Positions 24,661 through 40,887 of a stretch of 64,000 nucleotides of DNA are shown piece by piece. The position numbers and the translations under genes were made by a program. The stretch covers positions 62,001-126,000 of the forward strand of contig CANUEZ040000105.1 of the NCBI GenBank assembly GCA_948099385.1. Reading direction: 5' to 3'. The notes under the pieces are model-generated. The model saw only the letters and a program-made list of their open reading frames with translations, was not told where the DNA came from and searched no databases. This DNA is from Fasciola hepatica. Its lineage: Eukaryota > Platyhelminthes > Trematoda > Plagiorchiida > Fasciolidae. The first letter of the stretch is position 1; the number at the start of each line of letters is the position of its first letter.

Positions 24661-26905
24661 TTGACAGTTTCAAAGCAGATGCACGACGTATCTCCGAATA
24701 ACACATACAACGCATACATTTCTGTGGTCCAAATAACCACCCCAGATACAGTCTCAGGCTCTTGGTTCAATCGTTGCGTGTCCGGTGATCCGGTTTCCGT
24801 TGCTCGTGGTCAAGCGGATGTTGAGATTGAATTAAGCATGAGAGCTGAGTGCACAGTCCCAGACAAAATGGGACCGAGGCTGACCATTATGTCATCGGAT
24901 GTCTCTGGCATGGATGAATTGAAGATTATCTTTCATTTTCCTCTACGCCTGTGGACTCAGATCATGCCTTGTTACGTGCTCTTTTCTCTTTACTTGTCGA
25001 TCTTGGTCACACCAAAATTGAAGGCTCCCACCATGCGCAGTTGGTTTAATACGACTTGATTTTCATATGGAGCTGTCTACAGGGTTATCGATGCAGTCCG
25101 GATGGGCTCTGGCAGCATATCACGGAAGCTTTGTTGTTGTTTTGAAAGCCCTCAGGACTCTTGTTCAAGCAATTCTCCCAAACAACAAGTGTCTTCTACA
25201 ACGGTTGCTCTGTTAGATTCTTGAAGATCCGTCCCTCCGAACGCCACCTTCAACGAAATACTTAAATGCATGAGACCTCAATTGATCAGGCTGCGTCTGT
25301 TGGCAACAATCGCAAACTTTGCCTTGTGAATAACGTCACTGATCCACGACAGCCCTGTGTAAGTTGATAAACAAGGAATCCAATGGCTCACTAATTCATT
25401 CTCAGTGACATCGTCTGGATCAATAGGCGGAAAATTTGATGGATCAGCTCCGTTTGCCACATTCCACATTGGATCCTCGGAATCCTTCTGCGGGAGAAGC
25501 AATGAAAGTCGATATCATCTCTTCATCAGAAATGGAGGTTATGCGAGAGGTAGATTATTTTAGGAGGTGAAAAGCCATTGAACTCGATGGGTTATCTCCA
25601 TCAGTTTTCAATGATGGAGGCGAAGCTTTGGTTTCGGATATAGGAAAAATGCTCTAGATGATCTGAGATAGTGAGCGGATTCCCAGACTACGATATGAGT
25701 CGGTTATTGTGCCCAATTGCGAGAGGAAAAATATCCTCTTTGAGGAAACTTCACAGAAGTAAACTTCATAAGCATCTTATCCAAACTGCCCATTGAAATT
25801 ATTCTCCACTGATTATCTAGCGTCTGTAATATGTGTGTGCTTGAGAATCGAGCCGGTTTCAGACGTTGTCAAGATTGTATCGACTACATCTTTGCTCCTA
25901 GAAAATTTTAATGCACTTACAGATCTTCTGTGTGCCCACGAAATATTGCTTTGTTGAAATGTAAATGACGTTTGATTTAGTTGGCCGCACGGTTCTCTGA
26001 AACTATCTCTCATTGAAGAGTGTTCCGGTGAATTCATTTCTCTTTTTCAACGTTTGTATGTGAATAGGCGAAGTCGAGTTCCAGCTTACGGTGATTTTTC
26101 ACTGAATTCACTAAGGAAAGTTGGATTCAACAGGGTTGCCCGCTTAAACCCTTTCTCTTGAGTTGATATCAGGTTTATTCTCTAGATAGCCCCGGACTCG
26201 AATGAAGATACCAGCATGGATAGTGAGTTTTCCGACTTGGAATACGTCGACGATACAGTTCTTCTTAGTAAGGACCTAGGTAAGTTGCAAACTTCCTGAG
26301 TTACCCTGATCAACAAAGTCGCATTGTTTGGGATACATTTAGCATCTCCAAGGTGTGAAATGACGCGGCGAGTTTGAGTCGGTTTGTGTTGGCAGGCTGA
26401 AGTGGATAGATTTTATCACCTGAGCATTTACATTTCACCAGGTCTCGGCGTGACATCCAATGGTCTGATCAAGGTCGAGTGTTTACTGCGACGATTTAGT
26501 CTGTCCGGTTTTAGTACCTCAGAAACATGGACCTCCAGGGTAGAAGATAGACAAAGACAGTTGGTTTTCAAGCATTGCTGTCTCCGAGTATGGTGGGAAA
26601 ACCGTATCAGCAATACTGAGGTTAGACGTGGGGCCTTGGGAACCAGAGGTCAGTCTTCAGATGAAGAACTGAATCTAAACAGAATGAGGTGACTGAGACA
26701 TGTGTTATGCATCCTTACCAACAGACTTCCTTGTCGTACTCTCTGCGCCGAGGCCAGTAGGGGTTGGAAGGTAGGTCGAGGTGATCAGTTCAAGATATGG
26801 CTGAGAGATGAGAAAACATTGAATAGTTTAACGGGCCAACAAGGACGTGTTAGACTTCCGGATCCACGCGACCCACCTACCAGATTGTTGGAGGTGTCGC
26901 GGTAA
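24661..26905 (+). mobile_element. Decayed RTE-type non-LTR retrotransposon
   Basis: Read across shifting plus-strand frames, this stretch follows the order of a trematode RTE-like polyprotein. The end of an AP-endonuclease with the SDHALL motif lies near 24957. The linker and RT fingers follow (KAIELDGLSPSVFNDGGEAL, about 25570-25640), then AGFRRCQDCIDYIFAPRKF near 25850-25910. QQGCPLKPFLL lies near 26130, the catalytic YVDD at 26243-26254, and the C-terminal region (VEDRQRQLVFKHCCLR, then NTEVRRGALG and DPRDPPTRLLE) ends near 26905. Active-site aspartates survive, but many stops and frameshifts show it is dead. The first 130 codons (24661-25059) are open in a frame that does not match the endonuclease. 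RTE assignment rests on remembered family sequence. Confidence 0.75.
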
Positions 26906-28568
26906 TTGCATGTTTGCATTCAAACTCTTTCTTTGTCTTTGTGGATTCCACTTATAAATTCGATCCTTCGGTCTTTTTGACTCCACTCTTCTATTATTTT
27001 CCCTCTAGTTGACGATGCTGGGAAATAGTAACCGAAACCAGAGCACAGAAGTGTAAGGTTGATGGTTGCATAAGCTAAACTGAATTGGTGGTATTTTGCG
27101 TCACATCACACTGACTTTTTGTGTAAGGTCATTCTTGTTACCTAATGCGGTTTGCTGTATCGCAGTGGACGAAACCAGAGATTCCACGTAATTCGCTTCG
27201 GTTGCTTTGAATTGCATCGTCAAATTTTACAACAATTTCGATATATAATAGAGAGTTGATCGATCAAGCAATGATTCGTTATACCAACGTACACGTTATT
27301 CAGGGCAACAAGTGAACTTATGGAAACTTATCAGACATTTTGACTAGCAAACCATCTGAAAGATTATCCGAAATTAACAACTGGTTGTCTACGACAGCAG
27401 CAGTTATACCGATCTACATCGACGCCTTATGGTTGACTTAGGAATAACCTTGAATAAGAATAAACAAAATGTTTCTCTACATCGTTGTCACTCTGTTATC
27501 AACAGTTTGTCGAACAGACACAGTAAATTATATAAAAAACAGACGGTTGTACTCAAAGCCATTCAATCCAACTAGCAGTCCCAGTAGTAGCTTGGGGGAA
27601 TAATATTGTTGATGAATTCCAGCCATGATGGAACAGCTGTACTGAACTTTGTCTACTCTTCGAGTGTTCCTAACGCATGCCAGTCGATCTCGGCTGGAAG
27701 TGAACATAAGTGAACACGGCTAGTAACAAGACGTGAACATCATGCGAGTCATCAAGGGGACCACGAAATCCGGTGATTTCGAAGTGCATTTGAGGTGTTA
27801 CGCGATGCTCCCACTAATAAACTTCTCGAGTATTTCTGATGCATTGAGGTCACCGATAGAAAGCCGCTAAGGCTTGATGGAACAACTTGTGAGATAACGA
27901 GTCGCCAACCGACAATCATCAATGGCGACTCGAAAGCCAAACAAAGTACTTCGGGATAGCTTAGCTGATTTTCATTGTCAACTTTTCGAGAGCCTTTCCT
28001 GCACGCATCACGTGGCCGCATTTTACAGATTCAGCTACTGAGACGGAGATCCCCGCAGACCGCCCGCAGGCCTTCCCCCAACAGTTCGTAAGAAAACTCT
28101 TGCGTTGTTCACACTGTTATGGAATTCTGAACAGGTTCATTCATTGTGAGGGGATCAGTTGTTATCCTCATCTCCCTACAAGTCTGACCCAATGATGGTG
28201 CTTACCTTGAGGGTATAAGACTAATCTCAGTAGTTTCGAAACTGCATGAGTCTGCCATAATTCGCAGGTTGTACGAAAGGCGTGAAGAGCGAACCCGTGG
28301 AAAGAAGGTTGGTTTTTAAAAAAACGGTGAATATACCGATAATATTTCACCCTCTCACAGCTGCTAGAGTTCATCATCAAGAAAAAGCTCACTATAACTG
28401 AGTTATTACTGATACGGGCGGCATTTGATTTTGCTTTTCGGACGGCATCATGGTTTTACTGCTCAAAAAGAAATGTCTGAGAATCATATGTAGCTTCCCA
28501 AGGAACTGCTTCACCAAACCTCAGGCTCGTTCAGGGGATACTACAGCTTTTGCACCTTTTTGTAAATA
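26906..28568. other. Unrecognised DNA between RTE remnant and GATA array
   Basis: The first part is probably the 3' tail of the RTE remnant. An 89-codon minus-strand frame at 27752-28021 starts MRPRDACRKG and has no recognised domain. Nothing else is convincing. Confidence 0.35.
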
Positions 28569-31265
<2,697 letters not shown>

Positions 31266-31271
31266 GATAGT

Positions 31272-32870
31272 AGTGCGGATATTCGACGAAGGACTGCTAT
31301 TTGTCCGTGCAAAGTGGCTGGGTTGAGTGCTATTTTTCCTGGCCACTTCGAAATGTTATCTAGTAGAAGTTACCGTAGATAATTGACAAAGGGGTTATTC
31401 AGGGGTTGACCATGGTTACTGTGTTTGACAGAGCCACATTTTCGATGTGTGTTGATACCGTTAGGATTGACGAGCCACATTGGTGCTTTCAATTTCCTTC
31501 TTAGGCCACTGTGTGAATCTTCTGACTGCCTAGTTTTTGCGGCCTATTTCTGAATGGTCGTTGTGAAATTGTTCCAGTAGAACACTGTGGGATCACTTGA
31601 AACGTGTTAACACCGTAGACGGATCCACTTTGTAGCAAATCTAAATGGTATATTATTCTGGGTTAAGGGGCCTGAACAATGCGATATGTGGCTTTGAAGC
31701 GAGTCGAGTTTGATAACCACGCGGACTTGCTCTACGGTGGCAGACATGACATGCCCAGTGTCTAATAGCTTCTCCATACTAGCAACTTTGGTTGTGATGG
31801 CTATGATGACGACATCGTCATCGTCCCTATGGTGGTGTGTGATCAGGCGGGATAGACTGTCTGTTTGCAGTTTCCGAAAGTTTACTTCAACATCGTAGTC
31901 CAATAGCATCGTAGTCAAACGCAGTAGCTGACTGACGGAATAAATTTGATGCCTTCATTGATTCTGAAAATGCATAACAGAAGTGTGTAGCCTGTAAAAG
32001 ACGAGAAATGGTGACAGTGGATGAAGCTATGGGATACTAGAATGGGGACAGCTAGGCCAAAGGCAATTATTCTCATGTTGTCTTTAGTTTTTTCGGCAGA
32101 GTCTTACATTCGGGTAACGAGAGCCACAAGTTTAACCGTTTCGTTGGGAAACATGAGATGACGACGATAACACCCAAGTTTGAAGCACCAGCTACTACAA
32201 CTATTGGTAACTTGGGGTTGTAGTGTGGTTACGGAGAATCCGATGTCAGCGTCCACATTAGTTGGTCAAACGATGGCTAACGCTGTTGCGAACAACAACA
32301 ACAATAGTCCATCCGAAGGCAATACTCAAATGGTGCCCACAAGCAATGCAGCTCCAACCGAAGAGCACGGTAATCAATGGCAGGGCCCAGGAGTTATCAC
32401 ACTGGCAGGGCGTCCATTTAGACTGGCGTCCGTTGCATTTCTCGTGGTTCTTCCTTGTACGGATGGCAACCGTTGAGGTCAGAAACGAATCCAAGGTAAT
32501 TATTGGTTTGGACATTGGATTACTTTCGCCATCATGGAGACCGGAATTTTCGGATGTCTTGTACAATCACTTTCAGGCGGTTTTTAAGTTAGTCGATGGA
32601 AAGCTATTCCTTCATATCTTGCCAACACCGTATATATTGCCCACTGGAAAATAACTGAGGCAGTTTTTTAACTTCAAGTAGGACGTGTGAATTAGTACAG
32701 GACACAATGAATGCAAAGTCTTAGGAAGTATCCCAATGGGGACCTGCCTTCAACTTGATAGTACGCGTCCACGAAGTCTAGTTTTGCTAAACACATGTCG
32801 CCATCATTTTCTTGGTCCATTATTTATTCCTATTTATTTCCAGTATTTCAATTTATTACCAAGAAAATTT
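31272..32870 (-). mobile_element. Decayed Ty3/Gypsy-like retrotransposon pol
   Basis: Minus-strand frames give a Gypsy-like order. RT palm start CLAKLDFVDAYYQVEG lies at about 32750-32800. A weak continuation (LARYEGIAFHRL) lies near 32600. The RNase H end and linker (TMLLDYDVEVNFRKL, then SLSRLITHHHRDDDDV) lie at about 31800-31918. The integrase zinc-finger start (LEQFHNDHSEIG) is near 31570, and poorly preserved integrase core follows down to about 31280. Stops and frameshifts are frequent and no LTRs or gag are visible, so it is a fragment. It ends directly against the GATA array. Confidence 0.65.
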
Positions 32871-35150
32871 ATACTGAGTGAAGTCCAATTGAAATGGTTC
32901 CAAACTTAGTTTAGCCGTAAAGGACCACAGTAGAGCACTGAAGCAAAGAAGATCCCCAAACTGAGTGATTTCCTGTCCGCATTGCCTAACTGCATTCATT
33001 TCTCACTGAAAAAATATGCACTGGACCAAACCAGTATCTGTAGGCGTCTATTTGTGAGGCTTATCTGTTCGCATCGAACTTCGAGTCTCAGCAGATTTTA
33101 TTGGTAACCGTGTTTCTATTTGTGCACTGATCCAATTATATCCACTACTGGTTTTTTTCATCACACCATGATGGACTGGAATGCGTGAAGTAATTACTAC
33201 TGCACTTTACCAGTAGCCGGAAATTTCCAATGAAAAAATCATCACGGAGGCTGAAGTCCACATTCTTCCAAACTACGTATTCGTTAATAACAACCGATGA
33301 CAGTGCCCAGGCTTCATTCATGGTGGTGTCTCCATAAAGCATGTGGCCATAAACCAATCAGTTCATCACAAGTTTTATTTCAAATAGGAAGTTAACAGAA
33401 CACGTACTGCTTCTTCTTAACACAAAACCGCCAAACAGTTGAAGGTTCAAAAACACGGAGATCCGACTAAACCAATCATATTTGCGTTCTATGCTGGATA
33501 ATCGATAGCAAAGCCATATATATTCAAATATTCCCTGCCTCATACTATGCAAAATATTGATTTCCGATCACACTCAGATGCAGTTTTCGCACTTGTTCGT
33601 GGTCAATTCATTCGTTGAGAGCGGACGATTTGGGAATCAATGACTGGGGATAAACCAGAGGTTTGCGAGCAAACACAAGATTCTGTTCTTGTACTGGCGA
33701 CAGTTTTCTCATTCGGTGTTCCAGTATTGTAATTGGTTATGGTTCATCGAAGAATTCGCAAATTATTGTACACCTTACCATGATGTTTTGCATTTTAATG
33801 AATCACCGAGTTTCGATGTCGTGCCTCCATCTCTATTTACATATATAGTGAAGCACAGCTTGTTAGATCGGGATTCTCTCATATTCCCATATCATCTTTA
33901 TGATCCTTCTAACTAAATTCTCACTCATTTATACTGAAGGATTCACTGAGCTTTGACAACTGAGAGAGAGAATGAGAATACTTTGGTCTATTTGACTCAC
34001 AAATTTCGCCCAGATCTACCAAAACTAAGACAAAACGGCGTATGGATGCAGTGGATTTTACGAAATACTACTCAAAGTGGAAATGACAGGAAGTAGGGCT
34101 AACGATGTAATGGTTTTATTGTGATGTTTTCTGTTGTTAGACACTTTAACCACTAAGATCCCTTCGTTGATTGTTCAAGGGCACGGAGACGTTATGGGAG
34201 ATGAGGTTAATTCCAAATCATGGGAAAAACATAAGGCACCTTTGTGACGACGGCAAAAGTGGTAATGATTCATCAGTACCAGAGGGGTTCGCTAAATGAG
34301 TCTCCGTGGTTGACTGATTGCGAACACCACGTTGTGTCTATGCAGAATGGTTTTTCAACACAGGGGGTATCATTTGTTCGTATGTGTGTTAGTTTAACTT
34401 GTAGACCCTCGCAATGAGTATCGACAACTAAAGCTTTCGAATTTTGTGATTTACTCTGTGACTCCTTCGTACGTAAGCGGTTTGAATTCCGACAACATGG
34501 GCCACCTAGGAGAGCCACCGAAATCCGTGATTTTCTGGCTCCATAACGCGTCTAAACCATTGGGAATGTGCATTGTTCGCCTCTCCAAGGGAAAATAACT
34601 TGAATTAGAAGCTAATGGGCTAGAGACACTTCACGAGTATATAGCTACAATCGTTCACTAAAATGAGAGCAATAAGAATGCACCCATGCAAACTGTCGAG
34701 ATTCAGGCTTTTCGCACCTGATAATGGGATGTATTTTGAAATATTTAAATTTCCGAGTCGTACTAATGACTGAAGACAGGAGAAAATGTTTCGTCCGTAT
34801 AATATTCCCGTGTTCGGAAGCAAAGTATAGTATTTCGGAAAACACGGATCTCTATTTCCTTAGTTCTCAAGCTGGTACAGTCGAGACACTACGGCTCCCG
34901 TGGTCAAGAATTACCGAAATGGTGAGCCAAGCACACGGTACTGTTGAACTTCGTGGTTGATCTATCCATAAAAATAAAAAGGAGAGGGTTGAGTTTTTAT
35001 TTTTATGTTTACCATCAAAACAAAGAACACCCAACGTGAGCGAAATAGAAAGTGCTCGATTATTCTGCTGACTTGAAGGAAAGCACCAAAATTTAGGACT
35101 TTCGCCATCTGACGTTTCACAACTGCAGCAAAGAGAGCTTAAATAAACTT
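32871..35150. other. Non-coding or unrecognised DNA
   Basis: Several 60-100 codon frames on both strands (33145-33357, 34273-34518, 34724-34960, 34867-35178). Some have codon use that could be exonic, and the minus frame at 34867-35178 contains a donor-like GATG|GTAAAC. I could not chain any two with compatible phases or recognise a product. Confidence 0.3.
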
Positions 35151-35171
35151 GTGCTTCAAACGATTGTATCC

Positions 35172-35342
35172 ATGGCAATACTTAACCCAGTTTCTAAGAA
35201 ACATCTCTTGAAAGATCAAGGCAGTTTTAAAGAACAGTTTTCGGTTGAGGAAGGTGAAGGTACCAATTTGAATTATTCTGAAATGTCCCAATATAATTCC
35301 GGTTGGTATGGTTCCTTGGATTCTTCACTCAGCGCAAAATAA
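35172..35342 (+). CDS. Weak ORF, possible first exon
   Basis: An ATG in a favourable context (TATCCATGG) opens a 56-codon frame starting MAILNPVSKKHLLKD, ending at a stop at 35340. Donor-like sites lie inside it (GAAG|GTGAAG and GAAG|GTACCA), so it could be a first coding exon. The peptide is hydrophilic with no recognised domain. A competing frame exists on the other strand just upstream, so strand is uncertain. Confidence 0.2.
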   Translation: MAILNPVSKKHLLKDQGSFKEQFSVEEGEGTNLNYSEMSQYNSGWYGSLDSSLSAK

Positions 35343-38300
35343 ACAAACATTCACGGCTGCCCGGAATAATTAGGGTATCAATCCTTCAGAAACTTATTTT
35401 CACACATGCTTCATGCACGACGTGGGTTGTACAGGGTTACATGCAGCAGAACAAATTCCAATTGAATAACCGTGTTTATCCTTATTTCGTGATTCTATAT
35501 GGTGAAATACACAAAAGTGTATCGGGGCAAAATGACTTACATCATAGCTGAGCAACGAAGAACACCAGTACAGATAGTTATCCGGTTAATCCACACAGTG
35601 CAGTCATAAAAGGTTCATTCAGCAAGGAGTCGGACGAAGCTGCAGCACAGCACAGTCACGGTAGAGATAGTAAATGAAGAACGTTTCTAGCCAACATGAA
35701 ATGATTGCTTCAGCCACATAATGTGAAGATAATGTGTGGTTAGAATATACAAAGAAATTACAAATTTCAAAGGACAAATGCTAGTAGTTAACAAAAGACA
35801 GCAGTGAATTGTGTTTACGTGGACGGATAAAACTGGCAAGAGATTTGTTTGTGCCACATATGTGCTCTGTGTTGTAAAGCGGATTACCTTGACAGTGGAA
35901 AACTTTGTAGGGAAACCAGTCTCCGATAGGTAGTTTATATGGACTAATGAAACGTCCAGTAAACGTTTCTTACAATAGAAATGCACTGCCATAGGACACC
36001 AGAATTGGTGAAATGTCTGCAGTGATTCATGAACGTCTAATTTGGAATCACAAATGGTGAGTTTGTTTCTACTCATCTGGTATACACGTTTGAACCAAAA
36101 GTTGTGTTGCCTAGCTGTTCGTGCCCAAGTTTTACAGAAAAAGGAGGAAAACAGATTCCCACGTGCACAGTTCATATTACCATCAAGGAATGATAAATGA
36201 ACTAATCCACACTGAGTCGTCTAATCAAAACGGCTTTCAGGACAGAAATGTTTCTGATTATAACTGGGTCACAAGAGGTACAGTTTTCCTTATTAAATGT
36301 GCAAAAAGTGGAATATACATAATAAAAAATAAAATACCTCTTTTGATAGAAAGCCCATGTGAACAAAGAGGATACGGAACCGGTCACCTTTATCAAACGA
36401 GCGATGATGTTAGGGTGTATGCTGACAGACTATTGATGGACAACCCCATCCCCTTATCAGACAGCACTCCGTCACCTGTTCAGTAAAGTGAGAGGACCAG
36501 ACTAGGGGTTTTAAGGATGACTGAAAGTCAACGCTTTCTCCCAATCTCTGTGAAGCACAGAAACCACAAAAAGAACATGCAACGTGTAAATACAAAGAAG
36601 GAGGAGAGATTCAAATGGAAACCAATGTTGACCGATTGATTAAACAGTCAAAAACAATTTTACTCGATGCCATTTGAACCAGTCGTTTTGCGGTGCAAAG
36701 CTTATTGACAGTGAATTCGCATTGCATTTAAACAGTATTGTCTGAGTTATTGAAATGAGCTAGTCCGAAGGGGGCGGATAATCTATCCAAGGTCATTGGA
36801 AGGGTCTACAAATGTAGACATCATTTTGTAGATATAAAGCACTGTTATTATCTGAAGTCTAAGTGGAAATAAAGTTGATGTATGTGCAATGTTCGTATAC
36901 CATCGCTGCAGGATAATATCCACGCTTATTATTCTTCAGCATTGACAATAGCGCGCCAACAACTGTTGGATTTATTAGCATTCGTCAAAATATAATATAT
37001 GGATAATTATTAGGGGCTGCCAATGGAATTGGAGAACACGAGGACAATTTGAATAGTCAGTTCTCTGATAACACGAAAAGAAGCCACATCTTCATGTATC
37101 TCCAACCAATCGGTGACTGAGTTCTTGGGATTCACTGCGATGGGCACCTTTGATGCTGAAGATTTAGTGCTGTGGACCAGAGACGTGGACGGCGACGCCA
37201 ATAGGCAAGCCACTTTTGAAGCTTATCCATGACAGGGTTCCATACGTAATTCTAGGTTCCATGTTTGCATGACTCGCAGGATTTTATCGGATGCTCATAT
37301 CAGGTAGGACTAGTTCCAACAGGAGTTATATATAGATGCAAAACCGTTGGAAATTCTTAGAGAACGTAAGGCATTGAAGACTCGTCACGCAAAGGAATTG
37401 GTTCAATTGTCCTTCGTCCTAGGACAAAAAAGGGCAATGATGTTTTCTGAAGGGCCCTGCTAGAGGAACAACGCTAGATCCCACCACACGTTAGAGATTG
37501 ACTGTAAGCGCACTGCATCAGAGTCCGCAAGTGGTAAGATTCAAAATGTTTGACCGTGGGTATCAAACGTTGGTTACACCTTCTTCGAGTAAACAGTGGA
37601 TCTTGATCAATCACATGACAATAGGCCACATTGTGGGTTGGCGTACGAGACTGTCGATCGAATTATTGCATTCCATCGTGGCTGGAAGCGACTCCAGTGA
37701 AGCATGCCTCGTAACGACACGCACACGTAATGCAATTATTTCCAGGGAACCGGAAATCCGTTGTCCGTCTGTGTGTTGTTGTCTAGGAACGTTCTCACGT
37801 AGTGTCACATCTCATTAGAGTTACCAGTAGGAAACAATAAGGTGTGAGTGAGAGGATCAGTGATGCTGGAAGTTTATCTACTTCCAACTAACAGAGGCTT
37901 TCCTAAGGCTGGAAGGAGCACTTCTAGCCACTGGAGACGACTAAAATAAGCGAACTGAGATATTGCATCGGATTATTGTGAGAATTGATCTAAACCTTTC
38001 TGGTAACCCTTTTCTAGCAGACAGTCCTTAACGAAATCCTACCGACGGTGTCGAAGGCTGTGCAAATGCCCGAGAATACGATAACGGCTGGTCTTCTAAA
38101 TGTATGGCGTTGTTTTAGTAGCTATCGGGTGGTGGTTATTCAATAAACATATCAACGACCGGAGTGAAACTTATCCAGCCGCTTTTGAGTCGGCTCTTCA
38201 CATGTTGGGTTCATCTTGCGAATTATGATAGAAGAGAGAAGTCTCAACGCTGAAGAGATGAGTTTTATAACTCTGTGGCAAGTGGAGTCACCACGTGAGC

Positions 38301-39587
38301 GCTTTATGAAGATGGGAACAACAATGATATTTCATTCATGTATACAACTTTCACCTCTTTGAATAACTTTCCGAACCAGCTTGACCGCGTAACACCGCGG
38401 CTGACTGAATATGTTTCTGTCCGAAAAGCCGTTTTGATTTGATGACCTAATAAGAATTCGTCGTTGCCTGTTCGCAGTATGAACTGTGCACCTAAGCAGC
38501 TCATTTTCCGTATGTTGTGTGGAATTGTGAAGAGAGTCTTTAGTCTACACATGTATTCATTCTAGGTGCCAGATTTGGTTATTCGATATGTCCATGAAAA
38601 AATCATCGTGTCATATATTCTCCGGTCAAATGTGCTTAAACAATTCACTTTGTTGAACCTGGTTTCATTGGCATGGGGATAATTGCTCGGTGGTTTGGAA
38701 ACTGATCATGCAAGGATCCGTAAATTAGAAACGTAGTAAAACATCTTGCTAATACTCAATTCCATTCATATTTGGGTTTTGTATCTAATCAGATCTTTTC
38801 GTAGACAGATGTCCAAATTTCAGTCAAAAACCCTTTGCACTTGACAACTCGTCGAATCAGGAGGAATGAAAACGGTCAATACAGCAGCACTGCCTGGACA
38901 TTCAACTGATACTAGCACCTGGTTTGTGAGGATTTCGGTTAAATGGAGAACAGTAGACATTTGTATACGTTGATGCAGAAGGATAGCAATCGAAATGAAG
39001 AATGCGTAAAACACAGAAAGATAGTTTAGGTACCACTGGGAAAGCATTCCCATCATAAACATTCTCAACGACACTCTTGTCTCGCTTCCACAATGATTCA
39101 ATCAAACCCATCGAATATATGGATTACCTAATCACTATTTACAAGCACTCTGATGCGCCCGAAATTACTCGAATGCGTGTTCCAGTCAGTACTTCTTTTA
39201 CAAACGTTATTATAATGTGTTACCCACCTTGGCATTCCATAAGCTCTTGTCTCAACTAATGGCACAAATTTGTATCTTCACAGTTTGCAGTGTTCTGTGT
39301 TTCAGAAGTCATTCATCACTTTTGCTATCCAGTGCATAAGCCCAAATCGATTTGTGTAGCAGAACGGTTTGTTGACGTGAATAAGCGTTCCGTGATCAGA
39401 TCACAATGAAAAAATGTGAGCTACAAAATCCAACTGACACTGTCCTCTTTATATATCGCTCGAAATCCGTTTCACTTACATGATTGCAGAAGTTTTCAGC
39501 TGAACCGCCTTGGGATCGTTGAATGAGACTACCGTTAGATACCATCATACCGGCCACTCCAGATGCTCCCCAACCACAAACATACAC
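35343..39587. other. Non-coding or unrecognised DNA
   Basis: The longest frames are 162 codons on the minus strand (35687-36175) and 121 codons on the plus strand (36121-36486). Neither shows a known motif, and I did not find splice partners. Frames at 38820-39101 (minus, hydrophobic) and 39077-39259 (plus) lie just upstream of the spliced gene at 39588 and could include its earlier exons, but the phases were not resolved. Confidence 0.3.
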
Positions 39588-40455
39588 ATGTCGACAGTAA
39601 AATATTTCAATCAGAAGCTCATGTCCGCGTACTCATTTTCTGAGACAGTTCAGAGAGCTGGATTCCCAGATGGGTTGCAAGACGAAATAGAACAATTACG
39701 TATACCTTATGGGTGAGCGCTTTCCTCTGGGCCAGGCATGTTTACCATTTCAGACCTTCAGGCATGCCATACATAGCAACCGGAATTTGTGATTCCCGAC
39801 TGGTGGACGCACTCATGGATCATTCAGATGTCAGGACAAGCCCGGAAGATGTCCTATCCCCAGTCAGTTACCTGACTAATTGGACCGGCGAAACTCAGAA
39901 TGAGTTCGAGAATCGAACTTTGGAGAATAATGTTGCTTCCATTAGTGCACACCGTCGAAGGGGACTGATGCAGTGAGATCTCAAGTTATCAATTTTGCAC
40001 CACCACTGATATTCGTTCACGGTCATCTGGCCGCACGTTGCTGGTCAGGCTTTTTTCTTCCATGGCATTCATCATACTGAAACCTACACGGTCGGTTACC
40101 CGGATGCCCCTAAGTATCACTGATGTTCTTCAACATGCTTCACTTCCTCCGCATAAATAATGTAGAATATCTCAACGAAACTTTGCAGGAGAAATTAAAT
40201 TGATCTTTCCATATGGAAATCACTGTCAGAAGGCTGTGTCCGTAGTCCTTTCAAATTTGCGACATTCGATAGCTCAGTTCTCCATAGACCATCTTCCCTT
40301 CTCTGTTAGGCCAGTAGGTATTTTCCATGATTCTATATTGTTTTCTGGGCGTGTAACTGGTGTACCGTGGAAGGACTGAAACCATCTTCATAGGAGATTG
40401 CGCTTCATCATTTTTGTTTCCTCTGCAGCAAGAAAAGACCTCATGTCGTGTTTAG
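39588..40455 (+). CDS. Spliced gene, four exons, unknown protein
   Basis: Four exons join in one frame: 39588-39712, 39754-39972, 40166-40313 and 40429-40455, stopping at TAG. Introns are 41, 193 and 115 bases, all GT-AG (GTGAGC, GTGAGA and GTAGGT donors; the last acceptor has a strong pyrimidine tract, TTTTTGTTTCCTCTGCAG). Phases agree throughout, which supports a real gene, and introns of about 40 bases are known in trematodes. The product from the ATG at 39588 would be 172 residues, hydrophilic, with sequons NWT and NRT and no membrane segment. I do not recognise the family. The true start may lie further upstream, because the frame stays open to a stop at 39501 and an acceptor-like CCACTCCAG precedes 39561. 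A competing minus-strand frame overlaps 39482-39587. Confidence 0.5.
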
Positions 40456-40634
40456 ACAATATTACAACAACGTATGACACCATCCATTGTATTTCTTTGA
40501 GTTTATTGGTGAACTTAAATTCGATGATAGTCCTTCAGTAAATGGAGTTTCCTTCCATTGGAGAAAGAAGGCTTGGCTGGATGAAGTTCGGTGAAGGCAT
40601 TAGTGGAAGCATGACTGAAGTTGCTTACAATGAT

Positions 40635-40853
40635 TTAACAATTGTATCCAATAATGAAAGAATTGAAGGTAAAATTAGACTCAAATAAATATGAATTAGT
40701 CTTATGTTTGCATACTGATCAGAATTTGTTGTGAATAAAGAACATCTATCGAAACTGAACAATGACGAGACGAGCATCCACCCTTCATAAGCGTAAGTCA
40801 ATGGAACCAGTCAGCCGGGAACATATTCTGCGTTGGAAGGAAATTCTTCATAT

Positions 40854-40887
<34 letters not shown>

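Noticed and set aside
25278..25502. Minus-strand 74-codon frame
   Set aside because: It lies antisense within the RTE remnant, where the plus strand gives recognisable family sequence.
35687..36175. 162-codon minus-strand frame
   Set aside because: It is the longest non-repeat frame, but no domain, splice partner or retroelement motif could be recognised; left as unexplained and not called a gene.
40540..40690. Plus-strand exon starting at the ATG near 40542
   Set aside because: It is open with a donor-like GAAG|GTAAAA, but the plus-strand gene already closes in phase at 40455, and the minus-strand terminal exon overlaps. Evidence was too thin to call both.
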